The notes under the pieces are model-generated. The model was not told where the DNA came from. It searched no databases and saw only the letters and a program-made list of their open reading frames with translations. From Adiantum capillus-veneris (lineage: Eukaryota > Streptophyta > Polypodiopsida > Polypodiales > Pteridaceae): a stretch of 64,000 bases of DNA. Shown piece after piece: positions 23,805 to 38,142 of the stretch. The translations under genes were made by a program, and so were the position numbers. The DNA lies in the NCBI GenBank assembly GCA_014529385.2, contig CM043967.1, forward strand, positions 3,562,001-3,626,000, in the 5' to 3' direction. Within the stretch, counting starts at the first letter, position 1. Each line of letters begins with the position of its first letter.

Positions 23805-24777
23805 TTTTCCAAAGCTAAGTATGTGATACTATGGCCCTTTCCAGATTCAAGAGAAGATCAATGATGTATCCTTCATTTTGAAGTTGTTAGATACTTGAAA
23901 GATTCACAATGAATTTTATGTGAGTCTGTTGAAACCTTTTAAAGGTGAGGTGCCAGTGGACAGGGAGCCTGAGGAGCAACTTGAAGTGAAAGAGATCGAG
24001 GAGATTCTCGTTTCAGAATAGATATTGGCTCATAAGGAAAGGAAAGTGAAAGGTAAAGTGATACGCCGGTATTTAGTCAAGTTTAAGAACTATCCGGCAT
24101 AAGATGCGAAATGGATGGAGGAGGAGGACCTAGCAGATACTCCTCAGATTTTGGAACTTTACCTTGAGGCTTTTGGTCTAACTTGGACTATTCCAAGAGT
24201 TCGCGATTATCAACGGGTTGAATCTGGTGCAGTCGGGACTGCACAAGAGGAGAGTTACTCCGCTCCTTTGTCACACATTACCTGGATGGAATAAAGTCAC
24301 TAATTTCTTTTGTGATTTCATGGATACTGACAGTATTCTACTGTATGACTTTATGAGAAGAAGTACTTCGAAATGGGAATTCCTAAAATGAATCTGTTGT
24401 ATGTGCTCTCTCATGTGTGCATTGTTTGAGTGCATGTTTGAAAGACGAAATGACTGCAACATTTTGGTCTTGTTCACCTGAGACGTGATGTAAATATGAT
24501 AGTAACAAGATTTAGTTAATCAAGACATCCGTGAGAGATCGGTGAGATCTGGATGTGATTGCTAAATACGTTACAGTTCTCATCTATGATCTCGACAGGG
24601 ATAGTGATGTGAATGTGATTTGAATGCTCGGCGAGACTGTCATCTTTGTGCAAGTGCTGGATATGTGTTGTCTAGTGCGTCGGTACTTGGAGTCAGTGTC
24701 TACTGAACTAGTTTTTGGCTTATGTTGGTTTTGCAAGCGTAATTGAGCGTGATTATAATTCTTTCAAGAGGGAGGCA
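23805..24777 (+). pseudogene. gypsy integrase tail and chromodomain remnant
   Basis: Begins inside the integrase C-terminus (TTTTCCAAAGCTAAGTATG). The chromodomain is recognisable as RRYLVKFKNYPA followed by DAKWMEEEDLADTP. TAG at 24,019-24,021 stands where copy B has CAG. A 3' untranslated region and polypurine tract (AAGAGGGAGG, 24,766-24,775) lead into the LTR at 24,778. The upstream part of the element was removed together with the hAT left end. Confidence 0.8.
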
Positions 24778-25616
24778 TGTCACAAAGTGATGACGTGGCA
24801 TGACAGATACGATGTACTCCGGACAGAGGGAGGTCCAAATACCAGTGAAAGATGCAGATAAAGTTTTACTAACTTATAGATTCTATCCGAGAGGCCTAAT
24901 TAAAGATCTTGAATCTTATAAGTTGTACCAACTTATGGTAGGTACAACTTATGGTACCCCGGCCGAGGGGCCTAAAACCTATTTTCAAATAAAGCTGGAC
25001 CCAAAATTGCATGAAGATGCTGACGTGGCAGCACTCTGCGGACGTTTTGCGATTTGCGATGATTGCTGACGTGGCACCGTACGGATCCAAAAATTGCATG
25101 AAGATGTTGGCGTGGTAGCGTTGTACGGACATTCCATGACTGCTAACGTGGCACTTTGCTGATCCCAAAATTTTATGAAGATGCCGACATGGCAGCACTG
25201 TACGGACGTTCCACGATTTGCACTGACTGTTGACGTGGCACCGTACGGATTTCCACGATTTGTGCTGGTTGCCCTAGCGCCAGCTTTTGGGGCTTAGATG
25301 CTTTTAGACTTGAAGCTTTTCATGTAAGTGCTTTTGGAAGGCCTAGGGCCATTAAATAAAGTGCCAGGGCTTCTCTCTTGACAGTTTTGTACACTATGGA
25401 GCGCGGCAGAGACGAGGACCCTCGGACATTGTACTTTGTGAAGCATCAATAATAAAGAAATTACAAAAGGGGCGCCAATCTTTGGGGCCAATCTCTCTGG
25501 GTGCGGAACTTCGCTGAGCCGTGTCGACTCTCTTTCTTAGTTTTCTTCATTGTTGAGTTGTTTCAGTTTTCTCTCACGTGTGTTGCTTCAGATTATTGGC
25601 TTGGGGTGCTATTACA
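24778..25616 (+). repeat. diverged gypsy LTR with TGACGTGGCA array
   Basis: Starts TGTCACAAAGTGATGACG like copies A-C and ends GGTGCTATTACA, 839 bp. Its U3 differs from theirs: degenerate units of about 40-46 bp repeat at 25,021-25,240 and each carries TGACGTGGCA or a variant. The R-region block AATAAAGAAA...GGGGCGCCAATCTTTGG at 25,450-25,486 is shared with the other LTRs. Confidence 0.85.
25021..25240 (+). promoter_or_regulatory. tandem TGACGTGGCA (bZIP-type) motifs
   Basis: Exact TGACGTGGCA at 25,021, 25,067 and 25,231, with variants at 25,107 (GGCGTGGTA), 25,144 (TAACGTGGCA) and 25,185 (CGACATGGCA). ACGTGG cores are known targets of plant bZIP factors; whether they act here is inference. 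Confidence 0.5.
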
Positions 25617-26090
25617 GATCATGGTTCATGTCTAAGATCAATGGGGGATAGTGGTGGGAATGTGATTTTAATTGTTCGGTGACTTGTGTCTTTGTGCCAA
25701 TGCATGGTTTGAGTTGTCAAATGCATGTAAGCATAGAGTCATTGTGTTTTGAATTATTTTTTCTTGTCCATTGTCTATTTTGCAGGCATAATGGAGGGTG
25801 ATTACTCTTCTTTTGGGGGGGGGGGGGGGGGGGGGGTTACCTCAAGTAATGATGTGGCAATTGACCTGTCGGTAGAAGACGAGGGTAGTTGATGATGTGG
25901 CAGTCCATATGATTGATCTTGGCAGCTTTTCCACGCTGTGCTTTTATGCAGTCCCCCACACGGATTATTGTTTAATCAATTTGCTTTTGTACACGTACTT
26001 GTGTATGAGTGCTTCTGAGCTCTCGGGAGCTTTAGGTAAGTGGACAAGGCGCCAATTGTAAGCCGATTATGTGAGTGGTCTCACAAAGTG
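25617..26090 (+). mobile_element. old gypsy 3' end remnant with poly-G tract
   Basis: Text similar to the untranslated end of the gypsy elements (TTGCAGGCATAATGGAGGGTG) leads to 22 consecutive G at 25,815-25,836. Then comes TACCTCAAGTAATGATGTGGCAA, a decayed form of the LTR start. GGCGCCAATTG near 26,050 resembles the R-region block. The G run occupies the place of the polypurine tract. Confidence 0.5.
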
Positions 26091-26312
26091 ATTGTACATA
26101 GTTGCTCCCCTGAAAAATGAAGAAATATTGCCAGGGCTGTCACCCAACTTGGGGGCCGGTGCTTCTGAGAAGGCAACTCTGCCCCTTTGTGCCTTGAGAA
26201 CCTGTTGTTGGAAGTTTTGTTTTGCTGTTTATTGTTCAGTCTGGTGTTGCTACAATGCTTCTACTGCATGTTCAAGCTGTCAGCCAGTTTCAGCAGCTGA
26301 AAGTTCAGACTA

Positions 26313-26505
26313 ATGGGTGGTGTTTCAACCGTAGCTACAGGGAATAGCCATTTTCAGGTCTCATTTCCCCGTTCCTATCCCAATTTCTTGTTCCGGATCC
26401 CCGTTCCGTGTTTCAGATGTAAGTATCCGAAACAGGGAATGGCATTTCATGCATGTTGCCGTTCCGCATTCCCGGTTCCAATTTCCCGTTCCGGGTAATT
26501 GAAAG
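26313..26505. mobile_element. possible decayed hAT-derived short element
   Basis: A left edge AACCGTAGCTACAGGGAA and a right edge CCGTTCCGGGTAATTG resemble the two ends of the hAT at 33,740-37,130, and the interior is rich in CCCGTTCC like its subterminal regions. I cannot find an 8-bp duplication, so the limits are tentative. Confidence 0.35.
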
Positions 26506-30075
<3,570 letters not shown>

Positions 30076-30235
30076 ATTGGGTACTTTTACGGTTTGAAAA
30101 GGCAAGGTAGGGAAGATGAAGGGCAAGGAAAGGTTGTTTCCGAAGCTCAACATGCATTACTATGGGCCTTTTCAAGTATTTGATAATATTAGCAATGTTG
30201 CGTATAGGCTGAAATTGCCAGATACTTGGAGGGGG
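30076..30235 (+). mobile_element. gypsy integrase C-terminal fragment
   Basis: Residues KGKERLFPKLNMHYYGPFQV and RLKLPDTW match the integrase C-terminal region of gypsy copies B and C. It is only about 160 bp, with no LTR attached. From 30,236 to about 30,516 I see nothing recognisable. Confidence 0.75.
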
Positions 30236-30516
30236 TATGTGAAGGAGTTGTGGCAACCACTAACCTTAGTTGTTGGTTTCTTTCCCTTGATTTTTATCTA
30301 ACTTTTGGGACCCTCTTTTTGAAGTCACAAATGGCCGGACATTGTGTGGCCAGTGTGAAACGGCCGAGAGTTTCACCCGCAATTGGGAAGGGTAGGTGGC
30401 CACGAGATGGTCGGGCCAGTCGGCACTAGAATCCGAGCAGTAAAAGTGTGTCTAGGCTCAGTTCAAAGTCAGTTAGGCCTCTCGCTACATGTTATAAGTC
30501 GGTGGGTACTAGGAAA

Positions 30517-31210
30517 TTAACTCAGAAGAGACAATCTCGACACATGGCAGTAGGAGAGCAACCTGCAAATGCAATTTCCTAGTCCAGCATGAAGACGGGG
30601 CACCCAAATTGAGAGAAGGGCTGATTTTGACTCACAAGTGACTACACTGTGTGTGTGAGTAGTGGGTGCAAGTGATCCCAAATCCAAGGATGTGGAATAG
30701 CCTGGAATTTCCAATGGTACAGCTCTGATTTGAGTATCCCATACTTCGGCATCATAGCCGTTCATCATTGCTACCTTGTAGCGGTGAGAACTCGGAGTTT
30801 GGGGCAATTTGAGTCTTTTCACTAATCCGTAGTTAATGAAATTGTGAGTAGCACCGTCATCTACCAAGATACGCACCTTGTGCCCTTGAAGAAATCCATG
30901 CATACGCACTAACTCATGTGGAGTGAAGGTCTGTTGCAACATGGAAGCTGTGATACAGCATTCATGCACCACCTCCGTGTGTGTTACCTCCACCTCGGAG
31001 AAACGTGAGGAAGACTCAAGAGGTAGCAGTTGCATCGTGTGCACTGCTTTTTCCTTGCCTTGAGTAGCAAATTTCCCTTGGGACAATCCTTTGTGCCATG
31101 GCCGCTTCCCAAGCATTGAAAACATAACTTAGCCTTCTCAAATTCCTCAGGAGAGAGAGGCCCTCGAGAGGGCTTTCCATGTGTATGTACAGTTGTGTGG
31201 GTTCATGCAC
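30517..31210 (-). pseudogene. gag-protease fragment of another gypsy family (F)
   Basis: Read on the minus strand, a nucleocapsid knuckle CFQCLGSGHGTKDC (CX2CX4HX4C) near 31,120 is followed by a protease start VRILVDDGATHNFINYGLV near 30,870. The active-site Ser of DSG is replaced by Asp (DDGA). The frame is open for 202 residues from 31,125. No LTR or RT is attached. Its sequence is distinct from families A-E in this window. Confidence 0.7.
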
Positions 31211-31604
31211 GTATGCCGAGGCAAGAGCCTCTTGTCTAGGTATTGGATTAGCTAATTATTAATCCCCCACAGGTACATACATGTGAATTCGGGGAGATTT
31301 CACGTGAGAAATCTCATCCGATTCAAAGGGCAAGTAGCCCTACAGGTGCGGGAGCTTGAGGCTTGCTACGGATGCGATTGGCACGCGAAACGGAGCCCAA
31401 AACAGTAAAATACAGCCTGCTGTGTATTTTTGCAGGTTTAAGGTTTTGACCCTAATTGATCCCTATTACCCCTAGGAGCTTTGGGGAAGCGATGGGATCG
31501 CTGTACGGGTGATCTGGTGCATTTTCGGGGCGAAAAACTGAGAATTCGGCGTGCTGCAGATTCTTGCCAGGTTTGGGAAAGTGTCCGTATGCGCTGGGAA
31601 GGCA
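31211..31604. other. unassigned sequence left of element E
   Basis: No gene or second copy seen. It may include the U3 part of the E LTR, whose start I cannot place. A short frame at 31,481-31,675 has no recognised domain. Confidence 0.3.
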
Positions 31605-32936
31605 CCCTTTGGCATGGGGATATTATCTGTGAAGCCTCCTACTGGGGTTATGTTGCCAAAATCGGGGTAGAATAGGCCATTTTCAGCTCGGTAAAAGCGG
31701 GACAGCTCGTAGGAACTTCCAGGTTTTCTCCCAAGTTTTTATAAGAATAAAGAAATACCTAAAGAGGCACCACTCTTTGGGGTCTACAGGGTGTCGCTGT
31801 CTGATTGGTAGCGCTCTAGCTCCCAGGCCGTGGTTTGTTTGAAGTGTTAATTCTAGTCACAGTCTATTTGTGAAGTTCCTCTGTGTCGCAAAGTTTAAGT
31901 AAAGGTTTTCAAGTAAGATTCGGGTGAAAGCTAAATATCTATCGCCCTACAGGCCGGCTTCATGGTTCCATTGGCGGGACAAAATCACTTTTTCGTTGAA
32001 GAGTGAGCCTTGGTTGGTGGTGGCGAAGACACAGAGCATGAATTACACTATGACTGACAGGACAAACGACACCAGAGAAGAGGGTTCCTCTTCACAAGAC
32101 AGACAGGCTATTCCTCCAGTGTGGTTGGCGAGAGTTTTTGGCCACCCCTGTCTATACCTTTTGTTGATTTGAATGCTCCACAAGCTCAAGCGTATATGAC
32201 TGGGCAACTAGATGAGGATGCGTTCAGGGGACAATTGGTTGCTGTTGTGAATTTGTTTTCTCGGTCGGTGTAGAATCCCAGGTTTATGGAATTTCTGCAA
32301 GCGCCAGCAGTGTCACAGCAGACAAGGCAACTGTCTCATGCAATAGAGCCTGTTGAGAAGGTCCGTTGTTGATTCGAATGCTTCACAAGGTCAAGTGTAT
32401 ATGACTAGGCAACTAGATGAGGATGCCTTCAGGGGACAATTGGTTGCTGTTGTGAATTTGTTTTCTCTGTCGGTGTAGAATCCTAGGTTTATGGATTTCT
32501 GCAAGCGCCAGCAGTGTCACAGCAGACAAGGCAACTGTCTCATGCAATAGAGCCTGTTGAGAAGGTCCGTTGTGCAGGGAAAGTCACCTTTGACATGGGG
32601 ATTTTGTTTGTGAAGCCTCCTACTGTGGTTATGTTGCCGAAATCGGGCTAGAGTAGGCCATTTTCAGCCTTGTAAAAGCGGGATAGCTCGTAGGAACTTA
32701 CAGGTTTTCTCCCAAGTTTTTATAAGAATAAAGAAATACCGACAGGGGCGCCAGTCTTAGGGGCCTACAGGGTGTCGCTCTCTGCTTGTAGTGCTCCAGC
32801 TACCAGGCCGTCGTTTGTTTGAAGTGTTAATTCTAGTCACAGGTCTATTCGTGAAGTTCCTTTTGTCGTAAAGTTAAAATAAAGTTTTCAAGTAAGGTTA
32901 GGGTGAGAGCTAAAGTCTACCACCCTACGGGCCAGT
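31605..32936 (+). mobile_element. retroelement family E, gag-only remnant between LTR-like repeats
   Basis: Direct repeats at 31,605-31,958 and 32,585-32,936 share polyadenylation-type AATAAAGAAATACC, the GGCGCCAGTCTTAGGGGCC-type block and CCCTAC.GGCC ends. They bracket a leader and a gag-like start (ATG at about 32,050, MTDRTNDTREEGSSSQDRQ). Inside, 32,162-32,366 is repeated at 32,367-32,570 (period 205 bp). No enzyme domains are present. The minus-strand copy at 1,711-2,295 confirms the family. Confidence 0.65.
32162..32570 (+). repeat. 205-bp tandem duplication in element E gag
   Basis: Two copies start TGTTGATT and run through ACTAGATGAGGATGC and CTGTCTCATGCAATAGAGCC. They differ by a few substitutions and a one-base gap. 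Both carry an in-frame TAG after CGGTCGGTG or CTGTCGGTG. Confidence 0.9.
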
Positions 32937-33017
32937 TTTTTTCTCTCATCTGATTCTTTACTTGAAATACTTTACTTGACTTTACGACAGAGAGGAAAAC
33001 TTCACAAATAGACCTTT
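32937..33017 (-). repeat. inverted partial copy of the E LTR end
   Basis: The reverse complement reads GTCTATTTGTGAAGTT...CGTAAAGT...TTTCAAGTAAAG, like 32,840-32,910 in opposite orientation. With the preceding copy it forms an imperfect foldback. Confidence 0.6.
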
Positions 33018-33739
33018 TGTTAGGTGCAGCGGAATGATTGTTTGCGCTTTGCTCAAGATGAGTGCTCCAAACTGTGCTCAAGGTTCCTTTTTGTTCTTAT
33101 GGAAGGTAGAGCCTTCCGTTTCTTAATGAGAGAGTGCTATGATCACAAACAAAGTGAATGGACATTGTGCGTACAAGTGTATGAGACTGAGAGATAGAGA
33201 GAGAAGAGAGATACGACACCAGAGACGTAAAACCCTCCTCCGAAGGCCCCACTCTCGTTGGCGAGAGTGGTCTACTTATGATTGCACAAAGTGGTACAAT
33301 GACGATGCAATGGACTGATGCAATCTGTGACTATGCTGATGACGACGACGGTGATGACGATGACGACTTTAGGGCTGAAATCTGTGGTCTTCTATCTACT
33401 GAATTTCAGGGCTGTTTCGGTGGCTGAAAATGACTGTTTTTGGCTGCGTTTACGAGGCTCAAAACGGGGGTGCATCTGCAACCAATTAGGCTGAATCTGC
33501 TGCGTTTTTCCTGCTGCTGAATTGGCGTTTTTGGATGCTGAAAATCTGCGTTTTTATCTGCTGTGTTTTGGGCTGTTTTGGGCTGAAAAACGCAAAGGAG
33601 ACTGCAGCGTTTTGGCTGAAAAACGCTAATGCTTGTTGCAGGTGTTGGCGATAGCAAACGCCAAGGTTTGGGGCTGCCGGTCATGGGGAAAAATGCCAAG
33701 AAGAAGGCCTTGCTGGCGATGGCTGTTGGGGGGGAAAAC
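33018..33739 (-). repeat. LTR D, third locus, left part (split by hAT)
   Basis: Starts TGTTAGGTGCAGCGG in plus orientation and is colinear with the LTRs at 15,110 and 18,334. It stops at the hAT target site GGGAAAAC (33,732-33,739) and resumes at 37,131. The two parts add up to about 1,220 bp, the length of a full D LTR. Confidence 0.88.
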
Positions 33740-36700
33740 CATAGTTACCGGGGAACGCCTATATGGGGCCTTGGAACGCCGGAACGGCGTTCCGGCCGGT
33801 CAAAAATTCAGGGAATGCGTCGGAACGGACTGCCGTTCCGACAGGCAGGCCATCACCAGAACGGACCGGCTGGAACGGGGCGGAACGGCAGCAACGGGCA
33901 GAAACGGGCAATTTTTCAACTTTTAAAAATATAGCTGTTTGGGAGATTTGGGCAGCCAACGGCCATTTAAATTTTACAGCCCTATATAAATCCCCCCTTC
34001 CCCCATTCTTCACCAAAGCATCAAGGAAGTTTGAAGGGGGCCATCTCTCCCTTGCTCTCAACTCTCGAGTCTGGACTCTCAAGCCATAGGGGCCTAGCCT
34101 CTAGCTCTCAAGCCATAACCTCTCTCTCTCTTGGGCTAACCCTCAAGGCTCAAGGGTCAAACTCTCTCTCTCGGTCTCAACTTCCAAGAGGTGAAGCCTC
34201 TCTCTCGAGTCTCAAGCTCTCTATCTCAACTTCTCATTGCTCAAGCCTCAAGCAAGAACGGAATCAAGCCTCTCTCTCTCTCAAGCCCTCTCTCAAGCTA
34301 TCTCTCTCTCTCAAATCCTCAAAGATCAAGCTCTCTCTCTTTCACGGATAATCCATGGCCTCTTCTTCTCGTTCAACCCCCTCCGTTCATGCGGGCAACA
34401 CTCAAAAGGCGAAGGAATGGTCGTGGTGGGATGAAGTGACCTCGGAGGGCACCTTGTCGGCGGCGGGAGGTTCTCGTGCATGGGGATGCAAGCTATGCTC
34501 TTACACACGGAAAGGGGGGCATGACAAAGTGAGGGCACACTTTCTTCGAGTGCCGGGACATGAGGTGAAAATTTGTGCCAACGTAACCATCGAGAAGAGG
34601 AAGGAGCTCGAGGAAAAGGATCGGCAATTTAACCATAAAGCCAAGCCGGCACGCAAAGGTATTGATCCAAAGACCCTCATTTTCCCTTCTTCCTCTCTAC
34701 CCGGTGTAGGTGTTGGTGCATCTTCACAAGGTCCAATTCGTCGCCAAAAGACCCTTGCCACCTCTTGGGACCCAAAGAAGAAGGAAGAGGTGGATGCGGC
34801 CGTGGCCCAATTCTTCTATCACGACCATATCCCATTTGTCGCAGCGAGGTATGTTCATTGTTTTATGATTTATCAATCTTCTCTCTCATTTCTTTTGTTA
34901 TCGTCGGTTCCACTTTTTTGATACTAACCTCTTCTATGTTTGATCGAAATAGGTCGGAGTATTGGAAAGTCATGGTGCAACGGATTGGAGAGTATGGCAC
35001 CGGCTATGTGCCGCCATCTTCAGAGGCTCTCCGAACCACCTTGCTCGATCGAGAGAAGGCTATTGTGGAGCAAGCAACCCTCAACATTCAGCGTCTTTGG
35101 GCAAAACATGGCGTTTCCCTCATTGCCGACGGGTGGAGCGATACAAGGAAGAGATCTATCCATGGTCTCGTCGCATACTCCAGTGGAGAGATGTACTTTG
35201 TGCACTCTCATGATGCCACTGAGAGTGGCAAGTCCGCCGATGTCCTCTCTGCAGAGTGGACAGCGGCCATAGAAACCATCGGTGAGCAACACGTGGTGGC
35301 CTTTGTCACAGATGGGGAGGCATCAAACAGGGCAGCAGCAGCTATCATAGAGGGCCACTATCCGCATGTGACAGTATGCTTTTGCATGGCACACTGCTTG
35401 AATAACCTTCTAAAAGACATCGGCAAGCTAGACTGGATTGCTCCAGTCATTGTTGATGCAATGAAGATGGTTACTTTCATCAACAATCACAACTTGGTTC
35501 GGAGTGAGTACCTCAAGAGGTCGGGCGGCAAAGTGCTTCTAAAGTATTCAGATACCCGCTTCGCATTCAACTTTCTTCTTGTACGCAGGCTGTCTGAATG
35601 TCAAAATGCGGTCCGACAGGTCTTCATCAGTGATGAGTTCACCACCTCTCTCTATGCAAAGACAGTTGCAGGGATTTTGTGCAAGGATAAGGCAGAGGAT
35701 CTTGAGTTCTGGAAGGAGCTCAAGAGTCTAGATGCACAGGTAAAACCTGTGGTTCATTTGCTTCGAGTTCTGGATGGCATGGATCCTTGCATTGGCAAGA
35801 TTTATGAGGCAATGGACCGCATGATTGAGCAGCTTGCACAGCTTGAGCCGAACGTAGAGCGATATGAGGAGATCCATGCGCTTTGCAGCTCGAGGTGGAA
35901 TTCATATGCCTCTCCTTTACACGGGGCAGCGTACATGGTGGATCCAGAGTTCCAAGGTGCAGGGCAAGAGACAGATAGGGAAGTCATGAACCAATTTACA
36001 GAGATCTTAAACAAGATGGTTCTAGACAGAGATGGGCGACGCATTGTCAGAGATCAGCTGAGACAGTACAGAGAGATGCGGGGGTCATTTGGCAGTCCAG
36101 ATGCTCAGATTGATCGCAGGAAAATAGGTTCAGTGCTTTGGTGGGAGGACTATGGCTATGATGGCCCTGAGCTTCAGAGATTGGCGATCCGTATTCTCAG
36201 CCAGTCAGTTAGTACCTCATGCTTGGAGCAATTGTGGAGTACCTTTAGCCACATTGCTTCCAAGAAGAGGAATCGGCTTGGAGTGGAGAAGGCTAATGAT
36301 CTTGTCTTCGTCAGCGCAAATTTGAAAATGCTTTGCAAGAGTACAGACAAACAGACAGATCCTTTTACACAGTGGGAGATGGAGCAAGACGCTTCTTCTC
36401 AGGCGGATGGAGATGCACATCCACCAACACCAGGTACTTCATATGTGGCTGAGATTGAGCCGGACCTAGACCTTGATGATGAGGAATGGGAGGATGTGCA
36501 TGATTTACAGCCGGCTACTACGGATTGGGAGGCCTCTCAGGCTAGTGGCTCTTGAGTCTTGAGTCTTTGCCATTTATCCTTACCTTTTTGTATGGCTGCT
36601 TGAGCCTTGCCCTCTTTGCCGTTTGTAGCTACTAGCATCTTTATGGTATTTGTCACCTTCAGTCTTTTGGTATTGTGGTCACTGAAGTCTGGTTTGAACT

Positions 36701-37130
36701 TTGCCCCCCTTTGGTTTTTTTGTAGCACCTTGGCCGCTGGCGGCCCTTGAGGCTTGTTACTATGTTAGCCATAATTAATTCCAAAGTGTTATCTCTGACT
36801 ACTACTCTTGCAATTATTTGAGAGCATTGTGTATGTACTATGGAAATTGTGTTTGCTCATTGTTGTTCATCTGGCTATGTACTCTGGGCGCCTCACATCC
36901 CAATCAAGTCATAATAAGGTTAAATGGTCTTCGAATCGTGTTTTTTGTGGGTATTAGAGTCAAAGGACTCTAATACTACTTGTATTCAAACACATAACGC
37001 TAAAAAAAATAATATTTTGGTGTTTTTTTAGCCTGCCGTTTCGCGCCGTTCCCGTTCCGGGCCCATTCCCGTTCCCCCGTTCCGCAGGGAGGCCCGTCGC
37101 CGTTCCCGTTCCGCGTTCCGGGTAACTCTG
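33740..37130 (+). mobile_element. hAT transposon, apparently complete
   Basis: The ends are imperfect terminal inverted repeats: left CATAGTTACCGGGGAACG, right (reverse complement) CAGAGTTACCCGGAACG. They are flanked by an 8-bp target duplication GGGAAAAC at 33,732-33,739 and 37,131-37,138, the hAT hallmark. Subterminal regions are rich in GGAACGG and CCGTTCC. Inside is one gene on the plus strand (34,355-36,555) with one intron. The element sits in a D-family LTR. Length 3,391 bp. Confidence 0.93.
34355..36555 (+). CDS. hAT transposase, DUF659 type, two exons
   Basis: Exons 34,355-34,848 and 34,953-36,555 join at GCGAG/GT...AG/GTCGG to give 698 residues without a stop. The N-terminal zinc finger is BED-like (C45, C48, H62, H69, C74). 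The catalytic RNase H-like core follows the DUF659 pattern, with Asp near 224 in SLIADGWSD and Asp near 285 in AFVTDGEASN. The likely catalytic Glu lies in TSCLEQLWSTF, at the start of the C-terminal hAT dimerisation region. The C-tail is acidic. It would cut and paste the element in the nucleus. CT-rich sequence upstream (34,040-34,350) may be the 5' leader. The decayed copy at 21,600 has the same exon layout, which supports this gene model. Confidence 0.92.
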
Positions 37131-37636
37131 GGGAAAACGCCAAGGGGGAGATGGTCTGGCGCTAGCAAACACTAGGGGCTGACGGGGGTGGCCTCACCAA
37201 GGCAAGCTTGAAGAGGGTCTTGTTGAGAGAGGGAGGGAGTACCTGTTGCTTGAAAGCCTGTTGTGCTCCTTGCTCATCTGCCCATTGTGCTAACTTGGGT
37301 TTGCTTATATATTAACTTAGCAAAATTGCCCTACCTACTTTTGTTGGGAAGTCACTTAAAAATAATAAGTGAAAATACCAAAAATAGGAAAAATAGGCTA
37401 AATGCACTGGAAAATTCCCTTGACTGAATCTGATGGATTATGAAGGGAATACTGATGATCATGCTGTGTGCAACTGGAGGATATGCATCTACACTAAGTG
37501 ACTGCGCATGCACGGTCTACGAATAGACTCACAAAAGTGCTAGATCACTTCTAATCTAGACTTGATTGGACTGACTGAACCCTTATCATGCTGTAGCTTG
37601 TCCACGGACACATAGGGTTGGATGTGTTACGTGACA
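37131..37636 (-). repeat. LTR D, third locus, right part
   Basis: Continues the LTR after the hAT (first eight bases are the target duplication) and ends at GTGACA, 37,636. It is followed by the D purine tract (CCCCTCCTTTTC in plus orientation) and 140 bp of the D internal 3' end to about 37,777. There the sequence switches to a LINE ORF1 fragment, so the rest of this D element is missing. Confidence 0.85.
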
Positions 37637-37777
37637 TCCCCTCCTTTTCAAAGTGGGGTACTGGTACCGAACTGTATGGCGTCGAGGGAGATCGCCAATA
37701 GCATCCGGAATCTTGAAGGGACTCTTCGGCGGCCCACTCTGATGTGTGGGTCGTGCGGTACTTAAACTTCATAAAGG

Positions 37778-38142
37778 TGAGGTCGTTGTCAAGGTAGATA
37801 GGTGGGTCCTCTAGTCCTCTCAAGATGGCCCTCTTTCGGATGAATGAGGTTTGAGACTCCTCATAAGGGAATTGGAGGATGAGGGTTCTTTTCTGTAGGT
37901 CTTTGCCGGCTCTCCAAGCTTCGGAAAAAAGTAGCTCCTCGTCTTCCTTGTACCGGAGCTTCATGCATAGGGCTTTCCCATCGCTCTCGGGTGTGGACGA
38001 CTTCTCTTCTTTGATGCCAGTCACTTATACATTGAGGCAGTGGGCTTGTCGCATCTTCTCTTCCTCAATGGTTGTGTGTATGATGAACGGCTCATGTATT
38101 TGAACTTCCGGTCTTGTCTCTTTTTTGATAATCTTTTTGAAA
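37778..38142 (-). pseudogene. LINE ORF1 fragment, related to the one at 54,237
   Basis: On the minus strand the residues TTIEEEKMRQAHCLNV, KRTLILQFPYEESQ and LDNDLT align in order with HTLEEEQRRRVRALHV, ERALILRFPSMEAK and LGDDLT of the ORF1 at 54,237-55,133. It is therefore the RNA-binding part of a LINE ORF1 protein from a related but different LINE. It is cut at 37,778 by the D element end and at 38,142 by the 3' tail of the next LINE. Confidence 0.6.

Noticed and set aside
26313-26505. Definite hAT MITE
   Set aside because: Ends resemble the hAT but no 8-bp duplication is visible; kept only as a low-confidence feature.
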